64,000 nucleotides of DNA from Gemmatimonas sp. (GTDB lineage Bacteria; Gemmatimonadota; Gemmatimonadetes; Gemmatimonadales; Gemmatimonadaceae): assembly GCA_011390885.1 (NCBI GenBank), contig JAABRO010000006.1:1-64000 (forward strand), in the 5' to 3' direction. Positions 9,705-19,268 of this stretch are shown piece after piece; position 1 is the stretch's first letter; every line of letters begins with the position of its first letter. Made by a program: the position numbers and the translations under genes. The notes under the pieces are model-generated. The model worked only from the letters and a program-made list of their open reading frames with translations, had not been told where the DNA came from and ran no database searches.

Positions 9705-10689
9705 AGAACACGAACGGCAGCACGTGCACCTGCCGCGTCACGAGCACGCGGGTGTTCCGCCCGCCGATCACGGCGATCTTGGCGTTCCCCCACCCTACGA
9801 ACGCGCCGAAGCGTGAGGCGCCCTGCCAGGGTGCGCCAAGCGCACCGTCCCGCTCGCCGGCGGCCACCACGCCGAGCGAAATGAAGCCGGGGCGCAGCAC
9901 GCCGCCCTCCGCCCCGCCCCACCCCTCGCGCCAGAGATAGAGTCGCACGCCGGCCTCGGCCACGGTCACCGCCTGCGCGCGCCCGTCGCGCGGCAGCGAG
10001 AGATACGTGGGCACGTACGACGCGATCAGCTCGGCGCGCGACGGCCACCCCTCACCGCTCGGCTGGAACCCCGGCACGAACTGCGCGGCGTAGTTGAGCG
10101 CGACCTCGGCGATGTTGCGCACGGGCGCCTCGGGGCCGTACTTGCGCTCGAAGCGACGCAGCTTCTCGTGACTGTCGGCCATGGAGCGCTCGCGGCGCGC
10201 CGCGTTGAAGGCGTCGAGCGGCGCGAGCACGCGATCGGCGCTGTCGTTGCCCACCGCATCGCTCAGCGGCGCGGCGAGCTCCTCCTCGAGGATCGCGGCG
10301 AGCGTGTCGAGTGACGCGGCTTCGAAGGGGGAGAGCGCCACGAAGCGGCGTCGGGCCACGGTGACGAAGCTCGCGTGCTCGTCGCCGAGCTGCCACAGCG
10401 TGAGCCGCGCGAGTTCGGGGCGCGCGAGACGCGCCGAGAGCTCGCCGAGCTTCGCGTGGACCGGCGGGGCCGCACTGCGCAGCGACGCGAGCGAATCACC
10501 CACGCGCGTTCGCTCGAGCAGCGTACCGAGCGTGTACTGGCGGAACTGCGACGAGTCGAGTGTGGCCTGCGCCGACGCGACCGACGTGACGAGCGCGAGC
10601 TGCGCCGCGAAGACAACCGCGACGCGCAGATACGACGCGCGCCTGCGCAGCGCGCCCACGCGCAGCGCGCCCACGCGCCGCGCACTCAT
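9703..10689 (-). CDS. Secreted protein of unknown function
   Basis: A 328-residue protein with an Arg-rich start and a hydrophobic segment (YLRVAVVFAAQLALVTSVASA) that reads as a signal peptide with cleavage after ASA. The mature part is mixed helical and strand-like, with a C-terminal stretch of alternating hydrophobics (FGAFVGWGNAKIAVIGGRNTRVLV). I recognise no domain. Its ATG overlaps the stop of the upstream hydrolase gene (ATGA), so the two are probably made together. The N-terminus contains a duplicated 15-base repeat encoding RVGAL twice. An alternative start downstream of the repeat is possible. Confidence 0.6.
   Translation of the reverse strand: MSARRVGALRVGALRRRASYLRVAVVFAAQLALVTSVASAQATLDSSQFRQYTLGTLLERTRVGDSLASLRSAAPPVHAKLGELSARLARPELARLTLWQLGDEHASFVTVARRRFVALSPFEAASLDTLAAILEEELAAPLSDAVGNDSADRVLAPLDAFNAARRERSMADSHEKLRRFERKYGPEAPVRNIAEVALNYAAQFVPGFQPSGEGWPSRAELIASYVPTYLSLPRDGRAQAVTVAEAGVRLYLWREGWGGAEGGVLRPGFISLGVVAAGERDGALGAPWQGASRFGAFVGWGNAKIAVIGGRNTRVLVTRQVHVLPFVF
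10645..10674. repeat. Two tandem 15-base copies in a signal peptide region
   Basis: GCGCAGCGCGCCCAC occurs twice in tandem and encodes, on the minus strand, a repeated VGALR at the start of the secreted protein. A 15-base unit keeps the frame, so copy number could change without disrupting the gene. Confidence 0.7.
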
Positions 10690-11651
10690 GCGAGCCACGA
10701 CCGCAGCGCGGTCGCGTGGTTGGCCACGTACGCTTCCCAGCTGTGCGGGTTCGATGGTGTGATCACCGGCGGCTGCCGGTCGCGCAACGACGCGCGCAGC
10801 GTGCTCGCGAGCTGCGCCTTGCTCGTGATGTTGAGCGCGTGCTGCGCATCGACGATGGGCGGCTCCTGACCGTCCACCTGCATGTAGGCCCAGTCGGCGC
10901 GGTGCCGGAAGAAGTAGCCGCCCACCGGGTCCAGCGCGCCGGTGATGGACACCCAGCGCTTCACCGAGCGCACCACGCCGCCCATGGTCTTCGCCTGCGA
11001 CGGGATCGTGAGCGCGTCCCCCTGCGTGGTGTACAGCCACCGCTTGTTGGGCACGAGCGGGCCGAGCGCGTTCGCTACGGTGCGAATGAGCTGCACCGGG
11101 GAGGCCATGAAGATGACGTTCTCGAACACTACCGCGTGCTTCGCGGGCTGCAGCCCGTGCGACTCGTAGAGCGCCGCATGGTGCAGCACCTCGTACGTGT
11201 GGAAGCACCCCAGCGAATGGCAGATGATCGATAGCCGCTGCCGCCGCGCCGGGTAGCCGCTGTTCACGCCGTCCTGCACCATCTGCTTGAGCTGCAGCAG
11301 GTACGCCTCGCGCACGGCGGTGCGCGCGTCGGTCACCAGCACGGGCCACAGGATGTCGCCGAGTACGTCGGCGAGCGTGGGCCCGAGCTCCGGGTCACCG
11401 ATGCGATCGGACACCGCCGACAGCGCCAGCGTGAAGACGTCGCCGAGCTGGTTCTTGGCGGCGAACCAGTCGTTGATCTGGTCGTACCAGAGCTGGTAGA
11501 TCGCGGTGCGGTCGGCGGCCGGCCCGAGCGCGGCCTTCACCGCCGCAACGAGCTCGACGTAGTCGCCCGGTGCGGCATTGCCGATGCCGTGCACCAGCAG
11601 CACGGCGCGCTCGGACTGCCAGTCGGGAATGGTGTGCGGTAGCCAGGGCAC
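10686..11651 (-). CDS. Alpha/beta-hydrolase-fold protein, putative lipase/esterase
   Basis: A 321-residue protein that opens with RAVLLVHGIGNAAPGD, the strand and HG oxyanion region of alpha/beta hydrolases, and carries SIICHSLGCFHTYEVL at about residue 145, where CHSLG replaces the usual GHSLG nucleophile elbow. A later D and H could complete the triad, but I cannot assign them surely. No signal peptide is seen, so it is probably cytoplasmic. The downstream secreted-protein gene overlaps its stop by four bases. Proteins with this HGIG start are usually annotated only as hypothetical; substrate unknown. Confidence 0.68.
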   Translation of the reverse strand: MPWLPHTIPDWQSERAVLLVHGIGNAAPGDYVELVAAVKAALGPAADRTAIYQLWYDQINDWFAAKNQLGDVFTLALSAVSDRIGDPELGPTLADVLGDILWPVLVTDARTAVREAYLLQLKQMVQDGVNSGYPARRQRLSIICHSLGCFHTYEVLHHAALYESHGLQPAKHAVVFENVIFMASPVQLIRTVANALGPLVPNKRWLYTTQGDALTIPSQAKTMGGVVRSVKRWVSITGALDPVGGYFFRHRADWAYMQVDGQEPPIVDAQHALNITSKAQLASTLRASLRDRQPPVITPSNPHSWEAYVANHATALRSWLA

Positions 11652-11755
11652 GCGGGCACCTCGCGGAGGAAGGGGTGCCGCGAATATGGTGCACGAGGAC
11701 GCGAGAACGCGAGCACCTCAGCCGCGTGGTGCACGCGTGGTGCATGCGTGAACGA

Positions 11756-11790
11756 ACGTGGCGCAAGCGGCCTCAGCCGTTGCGCCACGT
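11756..11790 (-). terminator. Strong hairpin terminator after the LmbE-type gene
   Basis: An 11-base perfect stem (ACGTGGCGCAA with TTGCGCCACGT) continues inwards as CGGC/GCCG with one bulged base around a CTCA loop. It lies ten bases past the stop of the LmbE-type gene and is followed on that strand by TTCGTT. Confidence 0.7.
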
Positions 11791-11799
11791 CCCTGCGCG

Positions 11800-14625
11800 T
11801 CAGCGCGCGGTCGTGACGTCGCCCCCGCGCGCGCTCACCAGGTTCACGAGCAGGCGTGCGCCGCCCGGCACGCCGTACGGTAGCTGCCTGAACAGCGCGA
11901 GCGTGGTGTACACGTACAGTCCGCGCCCCAGCGGTGCCGCCAGGATCGCCGCCTCGTTCATCGGCTCGTCCGGGTCCTGCATGGCGAGGAAGCGGCGATA
12001 GCGCGCGTCGAACGTGCTCGGCATGTACACCGCGCGTTCCTGCACCCACCCCTCCCAGTCGCTCGCACCGATCCGGTTGGGCAGGCGCATGAGCGATGCG
12101 TTCGGGTCGAGCACCGTGACCGGCGCCGTCTCGCGCGTCACGCGCGCCGCCGGCCGCGTGAACTGCACCGGGTACGGCATGAGCCCCGGCTCCGCCATCT
12201 CGAACTGGCCGTACTGCACCACCAGCGTGCCGCCACCCTGCGCCCACGCGAACAGTCGCGGGTTGGCCGCGCGCAGCGCCTCGCTCACCTGGTACGCGCG
12301 CGGCCCGATCACGATGGCGCTGTAGCGCGACAGGTCCGTGCTCGCGATGCGATCCGCGGGCAGCTCCTCCACCGGGATGTCGAGCGCGCGCAAGGCGGCG
12401 ATGCCGTCGTCGCTCACCCCCGCGATGTAGCCTACGCGCACGCCGTCGCGCAGCGTGACCGGCACGGCCGACAGGTACATGGTGCTGGCGCCGTACGTGC
12501 GCTGCGGCGTGATGTGGTCGTAGGCGATGGTGTAGTACCCGGACTGCGCAGCCCGTCCCATGTGCACGGCGCGCGCCGAGAGCTCGTGCAGCCCCTCGGG
12601 CAGCGTGCCGCGCACCATGAAGCTGATCGTGAGCGCGACGTCGGGCTCGAGCGTGCGCTCGCGCGCGGCGGAGTCGGCCACGAGCCCTTCCGGCAGCTGC
12701 AGCTGCACCGACACCGGCTGTGGCGAGGGGTACGACGAAAGCACCGTCACACGCACGCGCCGTTCGATGGACACGCCGGCGCGCGCGTACTCCACCACGC
12801 GTTCGAGCCCCACGGTGATGCCCGGCACCACGGCCACCGGAATCTGCTGGTCACCCTTCACCGGATCGGCAAAGCGGTTCACCACGGGAACGCGCACGTC
12901 CACCGGCACACCCGCGATCACCACGCGCGTTATCGCGGCCAGTTCGACCTGGCGCTGGCGTTCGGCGTCGTCGCGCGCGTCGATGGGGGCGCGGAAGTAC
13001 GCGCCTTCGCGGCCGCTGCTGCGCCACCACGGCATGGTGATGAGCGGCGTGCGCGCAAAACGCGACACGGTGAGCGCACTGTCCGGCGCGAGCAGCACAC
13101 TGCGACTCGACGTGTCGCCCGCGCCGATGCCGATGCCGCCCACGAGCAGCGCCTGCCGTCCGCGATTGTATACGGTCACGCTCACCGCCATCGTGTCGGG
13201 CGCGCTGTCCTTGCGCGCCTCGTAGGCCGGCAGCAGCCGTCGCGGCGCGGTGGCCTCCACCGCCACGCCGGCAGCGAGTACGAGAGCGCGCGCGAGGCGC
13301 TCCTCGGTGAGCACGAGCGCATCCCACAGCGCCGGGTCGGCGTAATCGCCGAGCGGAAGGAACACGGGCACTTCCTCGCCGGGCTGTGCACCGCCGCGGC
13401 GGCCGGAGAGCTCGCGGCCTTCGGCGTTCACGAGGCGCGCGGTGAACCCCGGCAGCGCCGCGCGCAGGACCGGCGGACGCGCGCCGCTCGCATCGCGCAC
13501 GCGGCGCACGAGCGTGAGCGCCTGCGCCAGCGGCGCGACGGCGGCGTCCGGTGCATTGGCGCGATACTGCGCCTTGGCATCGCGCACGTGCTCCTGCACC
13601 TGCGCGAGCTGGGCCGCGAGCGCTGGCGTGGGGGCGCGCTGCGCGAGCCCCGTCCATGTGGTGTCGAGGCCATCGAAGAGGCTGCCTTCGGTGGTCGCGT
13701 CGACCGGGGCCGGCGCGCGCGTCGCTTCACGCTTGAGATAATCCCAGAGCGCACCACGCCGCTGCAGCGCGCCGAAGCCCTGCGACTTGTGCTGGCTGCG
13801 GCTCTCGGCGGCGATCTCGGCGTAGCTGCGACCGAAGAGGGGCGAGTACTCGCCCACGTTCACGCGCGCCGTCATCTCCTGCGGCGTGAAGCGCGAGGCG
13901 CGATAGAACTTGGCCGTCTCCCACGGCAGGCCGTGCGTGTACACGGGAAACGCCACCGTGTCGCCGGCTCGATCGTACGCTTCGCGCGCCAGCAGCCCGG
14001 CCACCTGGTGATGGCCGTGCCCGTCGCGCGGGGTGCCGCTGAACACCGACACGATCACGTGCGGGCGGAACGCGCGCACCACGCGCACCACGTCGCCCAG
14101 CACCGTGTCGCGTGGCCACGCCTCGAAGCTCTCGTCGGCGTTCTTGGAGAAGCCGAAGTCGAAGACACGCGTGAAGTACTGCCGGCCGCCATCGAGACGA
14201 CGCGCGGCGTGCAACTCCTCGGTGCGGATCACGCCGAGGTTGTCACCCAGTTCGTTGCCGATGAGGTTCTGCCCGCCGTCGCCGCGCGTGAGCGACAGGT
14301 AGGCCGTCTCCACGTGCCGTCCACGCGCCAGCCAGGCGATGAGGTTCGTGTCCTCGTCGTCGGGGTGCGCACCGATCATAAGCACGCGCGTGGTGGTGCC
14401 GATCGCCTCCAGCGCCGCGCCGAGCGTGGCGCTGCCGAGGTCGCGCGGCGGCACCATGGCGTCCACCGGCTCGCCGGCCGGCGGCGCCGTGAAGGGCGGC
14501 ACCGTGAGCGACGGCCGCGGTACCTGCGCCTCGAGGCCCGCCGGCACGCAAGCGACGAGCGCCGCGGCACAAGCCGCGGCGCTCCGTACTGCCCGACCGA
14601 CGGCGCCCGGCACGCGCCTCGTCAC
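11800..14625 (-). CDS. LmbE/PIG-L-type deacetylase, large secreted form
   Basis: A 941-residue protein starting at GTG 14625, which overlaps the sucA stop as GTGA. A signal peptide (about residues 1-32) is followed by a PIG-L/LmbE zinc deacetylase domain with MIGAHPDDEDTNLIAWLARG and the later DGHGHHQVAGLLAREAY. Known relatives deacetylate N-acetylglucosamine-containing glycolipids or mycothiol precursors; the substrate here is unknown. The remaining 600 or so residues hold beta-rich domains and a C-terminal region resembling the glutamine-amidotransferase-like module seen in large LmbE proteins (YSAIVIGPRAYQVSEAL). This size is typical of the exported versions in Gemmatimonadota. Functional linkage to sucA is not obvious. 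Confidence 0.82.
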   Translation of the reverse strand: MTRRVPGAVGRAVRSAAACAAALVACVPAGLEAQVPRPSLTVPPFTAPPAGEPVDAMVPPRDLGSATLGAALEAIGTTTRVLMIGAHPDDEDTNLIAWLARGRHVETAYLSLTRGDGGQNLIGNELGDNLGVIRTEELHAARRLDGGRQYFTRVFDFGFSKNADESFEAWPRDTVLGDVVRVVRAFRPHVIVSVFSGTPRDGHGHHQVAGLLAREAYDRAGDTVAFPVYTHGLPWETAKFYRASRFTPQEMTARVNVGEYSPLFGRSYAEIAAESRSQHKSQGFGALQRRGALWDYLKREATRAPAPVDATTEGSLFDGLDTTWTGLAQRAPTPALAAQLAQVQEHVRDAKAQYRANAPDAAVAPLAQALTLVRRVRDASGARPPVLRAALPGFTARLVNAEGRELSGRRGGAQPGEEVPVFLPLGDYADPALWDALVLTEERLARALVLAAGVAVEATAPRRLLPAYEARKDSAPDTMAVSVTVYNRGRQALLVGGIGIGAGDTSSRSVLLAPDSALTVSRFARTPLITMPWWRSSGREGAYFRAPIDARDDAERQRQVELAAITRVVIAGVPVDVRVPVVNRFADPVKGDQQIPVAVVPGITVGLERVVEYARAGVSIERRVRVTVLSSYPSPQPVSVQLQLPEGLVADSAARERTLEPDVALTISFMVRGTLPEGLHELSARAVHMGRAAQSGYYTIAYDHITPQRTYGASTMYLSAVPVTLRDGVRVGYIAGVSDDGIAALRALDIPVEELPADRIASTDLSRYSAIVIGPRAYQVSEALRAANPRLFAWAQGGGTLVVQYGQFEMAEPGLMPYPVQFTRPAARVTRETAPVTVLDPNASLMRLPNRIGASDWEGWVQERAVYMPSTFDARYRRFLAMQDPDEPMNEAAILAAPLGRGLYVYTTLALFRQLPYGVPGGARLLVNLVSARGGDVTTAR

Positions 14626-17438
14626 TGACCGGCCCGCGCTTCCGCGCGAGGCTCGCTGGCCACATCGCTCACGGTCAGGGCTGCGGCCACGATGCGCGCC
14701 TGCTCCACCGTGTGCGCTGCCGTATACCCCTCGGCCGGACTGGCCCGCTCCTGGCGGCCGATGTAGCGCACACCGAGCGCCGCGCCGGCCGAGACGCGCA
14801 GCCGCGGCTGCACGTACGTCCAGGCCCCCATGTTCTTGGGCTCTTCCTGCACCCACACGACCTCCTCGATCGCGGGATACAGGTCGACGATGCGCTGGAT
14901 CTCCTCGTGCGGCCAGGGATACAGCTCCTCCACGCGCACGAGCGCCACGTTGCCGTTGCGCTTCGCGTCGAGCGCGAGATCGTAGTACACCTTGCCCGTG
15001 CAGAAGACGAGGCGCCGCACGTCGTCGCGCCGCTGCGACGCGACCGGATCGTCGAGCACCGGGTGGAACTCGCCCGAGGCGAGATCGACGAGGTGCGACG
15101 CCGCCTGCGGCAGACGCAGCATGGACTTGGGCTGCATGAGCACGAGCGGACGCCGCGGACGGCGCAGCGCCTGGCGCCGCAGCATGTGGAAGTACTGCGC
15201 AGGCGTGGTGAGGTAGCCGACGGACATGTTGCCCTCGGCCGCCGACTGCAGGAAGCGCTCCAGACGCGCGCTCGAGTGCTCCGGCCCCTGCCCTTCGTAG
15301 CCGTGCGGCAGCAGCAGCACGAGCCCCGAGTCCTGCCCCCACTTCGCGCGATCGGCGATGAGGAACTGGTCGATGATCGGCTGCGCCACGTTCACGAAGT
15401 CGCCGAACTGCGCTTCCCACAGCACGAGCGTGTCAGGGGCGGCAGTGGAGTAGCCGTACTCGAAGCCCATGACGGCGAGTTCGGACAGCGCCGAGTTGTA
15501 CACCTCGAACGAGGCCGACGCACCCGGCAGGTGGGCGAGCGGCGCGTACTTGCGGCCGGTCTCCACATCGTTGAGCACGGAGTGCCGGTGCGAGAACGTG
15601 CCGCGCTCCGCGTCCTGTCCGGTGAGCCGCACCGACACGCCTTCGCTGATGAGCGAGCCGAAGGCGAGCGCCTCGGCGTGCCCCCAGTCGATGCCACCTT
15701 CGGGGCCGACGGCCTCGCGGCGGCGCTCCAGCTGCTTGGCCAGACGCGGATGGGCGTTGAAGTCGGCGGGCCAGCGCAGCAGCGCGTCGTTGATGGCGAG
15801 CAGGCGTTCCGCCTGCACGGCCGTGTCGACGGGTCGCGGTGCGGGGGTGTCCTCTTCGGGCCACGGCTGGTGCAGCTCGCTGCCGGCGATCGATGCCTTG
15901 AACGCCGAATGTCGCGCCGCGTACGCGTCCATCACTTCCTGCTCCACGGCGGCGGCTTCGTCGGCCGTGAAGACATTCTCGGTCACGAGCCGCTGCGCCC
16001 ACGCCTGCGGCACCGTGGGGTGCGCCTTGATGCGCTGATACAGCGCCGGCTGCGTGTACGTGGGCTCGTCGCCCTCGTTGTGTCCGTGGCGACGGTAGCC
16101 GACGAGGTCGATCAGCACGTCCTTGCGGAAGCGCGTGCGATACGCGCAGGCGAGGCGCACGGCCTTCATGCAGGCCTCCGCGTCGTCGCCGTTCACGTGG
16201 AAGATCGGGACTTCGAAGCCCTTCGCGAGGTCGGAGGCGTAGTACGTGCTGCGCCCGTCGCTCGGATCGGTGGTGAAGCCCACCTGGTTGTTCACGATCA
16301 CGTGAATCGTGCCGCCGGTGCGGAAGGCGTTGAGCGCCGAGATGTTGAACGTCTCGGCCACCACACCCTCGCCCGGGAACGCCGCGTCGCCGTGAATGCA
16401 CACCGGCACCACCGACAGCTCATCGCGCGAGCCGGGGCCGTCCCCCTTCACGCGCTGATACGCGCGGGCCACGCCTTCGAGCACGGGGTTGACCACTTCG
16501 AGGTGCGACGGATTGGGCACCAGCCGCAGCGTGATGTCGCGCCCGAGCAGGCGCCGCTGGTTCTCGAAGCCGAGGTGGTACTTCACGTCGCCGGTACCGG
16601 CCTCGCCGCCCGTCTTGTGGCGTCCCTCGAACTCGCCGAAGAGCGCCTCATACGGCTTGCCCATCACGTTGGTGAGCACGTTGAGTCGTCCGCGATGCGC
16701 CATGCCCACCACGACCTCGCGCGCGCCGGCGTTGGCCGACTCCGCGATGATCTCGTCGAGGATCGGGACGAGCGCGTCCGTGCCCTCGATGGAGAAGCGC
16801 TTGTAACCCGTGTAGGCGCGTCCGAGGAACCGCTCGAGGCCGTCCACTTCGCAGAGGCGACGGTGGATGGCCTTCTTCTCCTCGACCGAGAGCGGGCGCA
16901 CGAGATGCCCCGAGCGGAACTGCGCGCGGAACCAGTTGCGCTCGTCGTCGTTCTCGATGTGCCAGACTTCGAGCCCGAGGCTCTGGCAGTACACGGCCCG
17001 CTTGCGCTCCACCACGTCGAGCGCGGTCATGCCGGCGAATCGCTCATCGTCGATCGCGGTGCCGGGAATGGCGCGCAGGTCGTCTTCGGTGATGCCGTGG
17101 AACTCGGGCGTCAGCTCGACGGCGCCGCTGGGCGGCGAGCCGAGCGGGTCGATCTGCACGGCGAGGTGGCCGTAGTTGCGGATCGCCTGCACGAGTTGCG
17201 CAGCGGCCGCGACGCGGCGCAGGTACGCCACGTCGTTGCGGTCGAAGCTCGCGGCCGGCGCGGTCGCCGATGGCGTCGAGGCGGCCGGCGTGCCGAAGAG
17301 CGACTCGGCCGAGCGGAAATACTGGCGCCAGCTCTCGTCGACGCTGGCCGGATCCTGACGGTAGCGTTCGAACTGTTCGACGAGGACGCCGTCGTTGAAC
17401 GCACTGATGGTGGGTTGGGGGCGCATGGTGCCCGTCAA
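14622..17438 (-). CDS. sucA: 2-oxoglutarate dehydrogenase E1 component
   Basis: A 938-residue thiamine-diphosphate E1 subunit that decarboxylates 2-oxoglutarate in the TCA cycle and passes succinyl to the E2 lipoyl protein. The N-terminal FNDGVLVEQFERYRQDPASV segment matches the E2-docking region of SucA. HRGRLNVLTNVMGKP, GDAAFPGEGVVAETFN and VIVNNQVGFTTDPSD are the cofactor motifs. C-terminal FGDFVNVAQPIIDQF and GYEGQGPEHSSARLERFLQ complete the transketolase-like half. The length is normal. No E2 (sucB) or E3 gene lies within the window, which separates this gene from the usual sucAB order; the GTGA-coupled downstream gene is a deacetylase instead. Confidence 0.95.
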   Translation of the reverse strand: MTGTMRPQPTISAFNDGVLVEQFERYRQDPASVDESWRQYFRSAESLFGTPAASTPSATAPAASFDRNDVAYLRRVAAAAQLVQAIRNYGHLAVQIDPLGSPPSGAVELTPEFHGITEDDLRAIPGTAIDDERFAGMTALDVVERKRAVYCQSLGLEVWHIENDDERNWFRAQFRSGHLVRPLSVEEKKAIHRRLCEVDGLERFLGRAYTGYKRFSIEGTDALVPILDEIIAESANAGAREVVVGMAHRGRLNVLTNVMGKPYEALFGEFEGRHKTGGEAGTGDVKYHLGFENQRRLLGRDITLRLVPNPSHLEVVNPVLEGVARAYQRVKGDGPGSRDELSVVPVCIHGDAAFPGEGVVAETFNISALNAFRTGGTIHVIVNNQVGFTTDPSDGRSTYYASDLAKGFEVPIFHVNGDDAEACMKAVRLACAYRTRFRKDVLIDLVGYRRHGHNEGDEPTYTQPALYQRIKAHPTVPQAWAQRLVTENVFTADEAAAVEQEVMDAYAARHSAFKASIAGSELHQPWPEEDTPAPRPVDTAVQAERLLAINDALLRWPADFNAHPRLAKQLERRREAVGPEGGIDWGHAEALAFGSLISEGVSVRLTGQDAERGTFSHRHSVLNDVETGRKYAPLAHLPGASASFEVYNSALSELAVMGFEYGYSTAAPDTLVLWEAQFGDFVNVAQPIIDQFLIADRAKWGQDSGLVLLLPHGYEGQGPEHSSARLERFLQSAAEGNMSVGYLTTPAQYFHMLRRQALRRPRRPLVLMQPKSMLRLPQAASHLVDLASGEFHPVLDDPVASQRRDDVRRLVFCTGKVYYDLALDAKRNGNVALVRVEELYPWPHEEIQRIVDLYPAIEEVVWVQEEPKNMGAWTYVQPRLRVSAGAALGVRYIGRQERASPAEGYTAAHTVEQARIVAAALTVSDVASEPRAEARAGQ

Positions 17439-17485
17439 TCTAACGGGCGCACACGGAAGTGGCGCCGTTCCCCCGACCGCCGCCC

Positions 17486-18901
17486 CTAGGCGCCCACCGG
17501 CAGGACCAGCGTGAACGTGGACCCCAGCCCGTGCGCCGTCTCCACCTCGATGCGTCCGCCGAGCAGCTCGGCGAGCCGGCGCGAGATGTACAGCCCGAGG
17601 CCGGTGCCGGCGTGCCGGCGGTCGGGGCCGTCGTCGAGCTGCGAGAAGGGGCGGAAGAGCCGGCCAAGGTCGGCCTCGGCGATGCCCACGCCAGTGTCGC
17701 GCACGATGCAGCGCACGGTGGGCTCCTCGCCCGGCGCGTTCGGGGCGCGCCGCACCTCGAGCGACACCTCGCCCCGCTGGGTGAACTTGATCGCGTTGTT
17801 GCCGAGGTTGAGCAGGATCTGCCGGACCCGGTCCTCGTCGGTGCTCACGAGCGGCAGGTCGCCGGCGGCCTCGAAACGCAGGGCGATCCCCTTTTCGCGC
17901 GCGAGCGGCGCGAGGAAGGGGTAGAGCGAGTCGAGCAGCTCCTCGAGGCGCACCGGGGCGAGGCGCGGCACCACACGGTCGGCCTCGAGGGAGGCGAAGG
18001 TGAGGATCTCCTCGATGAGCGCCCCGAGGTGCCGGCTCACCGCCCGCAGGTTGAGCAGCACGTCGCGCTGGGCGGGCGCGAGCGGACCGAGGATCTCGTC
18101 CTCGAGCAGCTCGCCGTACCCCTCGAGTGCGGCCATCGGTGTGCGCAGCTCGTGCGAGAGCGTGGCGAGGAAAGCCGTCTTGGCCGCGTCGGCGGCGCGC
18201 GCCTCGTCGAGCAGGCGCGCCTTCCAGAGGCCGAGCGCGGCGAGGTCGGCGATCGTGGAGAGGCGCATTTCGTCCTGCGCGTCGAACACCGGTGTGTCGA
18301 GGCGGCGCGTGACGATGAGCACGCCGAGGAACGCCCGGTGCGCGATGAGCGGCACGACCAGCGCCGGCCCCACGCCGCGGTGTCCGAGCAGCGACTCGAA
18401 GAAGGGCGAGCTCTCCTGGATCGTCTCCACGGCGATGGCGCGTCGCTCCGCGACCACACGGGCCGTGACCGAGCCGGCGAGCGGGAAGCTGCCGCCGGCG
18501 AGGTCGCTCACGATGCCGCGACAGGCCAGGAAGTGCCCGACCTCGCCCGCCACCTCGGCGACCATCGCACCGCTGGCGCGCCCCTGCTCCATGGCCGCGT
18601 CGCAGAGCACGCGCAGCACCGTGGGCGCGTTGGTGCCGCTGGCCAGGCTGCGCGCGATGCGGCGCAGCGCCTCGATCTCGCTGGTGCTGTCGGCCGGGAT
18701 CGCGCGCGGCCGGTGCCCGTAGCGCGTCTGCCGGTCCCAGAGCCGATCGAGCGCCTGTCCCGACGGTGGGTACGGCAGGTCGGCCGGATAGTCGGCCGGC
18801 ACGTCCGGTTCACCGCCGAAGACATCGGCGGGAAGGGGGAGCAGGAAGTCCCCCGGCAGGTCGTCGGGCGACGGTGCGGGCGCGGGATCGGGAACGAACA
18901 C
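17486..18901 (-). CDS. GAF-domain sensor histidine kinase
   Basis: A 471-residue soluble histidine kinase without membrane segments. A Pro/Asp-rich N-terminus is followed by a GAF-like sensor region (about residues 80-220, ending MRLSTIADLAALGLW), a HisKA dimerisation helix with FLATLSHELRTPMAALEGY carrying the phosphoacceptor His, and an HATPase domain with LGNNAIKFT (N box), DTGVGIAEADLGRLF (G1) and GTGLGLYISRRLAELLGG (G2). No receiver is fused and no response regulator is adjacent, so its partner is unknown. It lies 47 bases upstream of sucA on the same strand. Confidence 0.87.
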   Translation of the reverse strand: MFVPDPAPAPSPDDLPGDFLLPLPADVFGGEPDVPADYPADLPYPPSGQALDRLWDRQTRYGHRPRAIPADSTSEIEALRRIARSLASGTNAPTVLRVLCDAAMEQGRASGAMVAEVAGEVGHFLACRGIVSDLAGGSFPLAGSVTARVVAERRAIAVETIQESSPFFESLLGHRGVGPALVVPLIAHRAFLGVLIVTRRLDTPVFDAQDEMRLSTIADLAALGLWKARLLDEARAADAAKTAFLATLSHELRTPMAALEGYGELLEDEILGPLAPAQRDVLLNLRAVSRHLGALIEEILTFASLEADRVVPRLAPVRLEELLDSLYPFLAPLAREKGIALRFEAAGDLPLVSTDEDRVRQILLNLGNNAIKFTQRGEVSLEVRRAPNAPGEEPTVRCIVRDTGVGIAEADLGRLFRPFSQLDDGPDRRHAGTGLGLYISRRLAELLGGRIEVETAHGLGSTFTLVLPVGA

Positions 18902-19042
18902 CTCTGGACAGTGCGCGTCCCGTGGCCGGAAGGGAATCCCCGCGGCGCACGGCGGCCAGCGGCGTGATGGTGCGGCCGGTCACGGAACGGCGGCTGGGCG
19001 GAGGCACGGGAACCGCCGCGCCGCGCCGCGCGTCGGAGTGCC

Positions 19043-19219
19043 ATGGCACGGCGATCGGGGAATGCAACGGGCGGACGGGCCACCCCCCCGTCGCAGCGCG
19101 ACAGCAAGGTGTGCGCGCGCTGCGGACGCCCATTCACGTGGCGCAAGAAGTGGGAGCGCGACTGGGCGCAGGTGCGCTATTGCAGCGACAAGTGCCGCAT
19201 GGGGAAGGGCGCGGCGTAG
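19043..19219 (+). CDS. DUF2256 family protein (short zinc-ribbon-like)
   Basis: A 58-residue basic protein with the DUF2256 core at residues 21-52: [20 protein letters not shown], then a second cysteine pair in YCSDKCR. The two CxxC pairs suggest a bound metal. GGAG lies five bases ahead of the ATG. The gene sits alone between a divergent sensor kinase and a convergent peptidase gene. DUF2256 proteins are widespread and uncharacterised; they are often encoded beside cryptochrome/photolyase-type genes, which are not seen here. The family match is strong for so short a protein. Confidence 0.85.
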   Translation: MARRSGNATGGRATPPSQRDSKVCARCGRPFTWRKKWERDWAQVRYCSDKCRMGKGAA

Positions 19220-19268
19220 CGCGCGTCGCCACGCTCGCCCGTGTTCGCCGTCGCAACTGGGCTCGCGG

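Noticed and set aside
14626-15420. N-terminal extension of the LmbE-type gene into sucA
   Set aside because: It would overlap the conserved 3' end of sucA by nearly 800 bases and lacks any domain; the GTG at 14625 gives a signal peptide and a GTGA junction.
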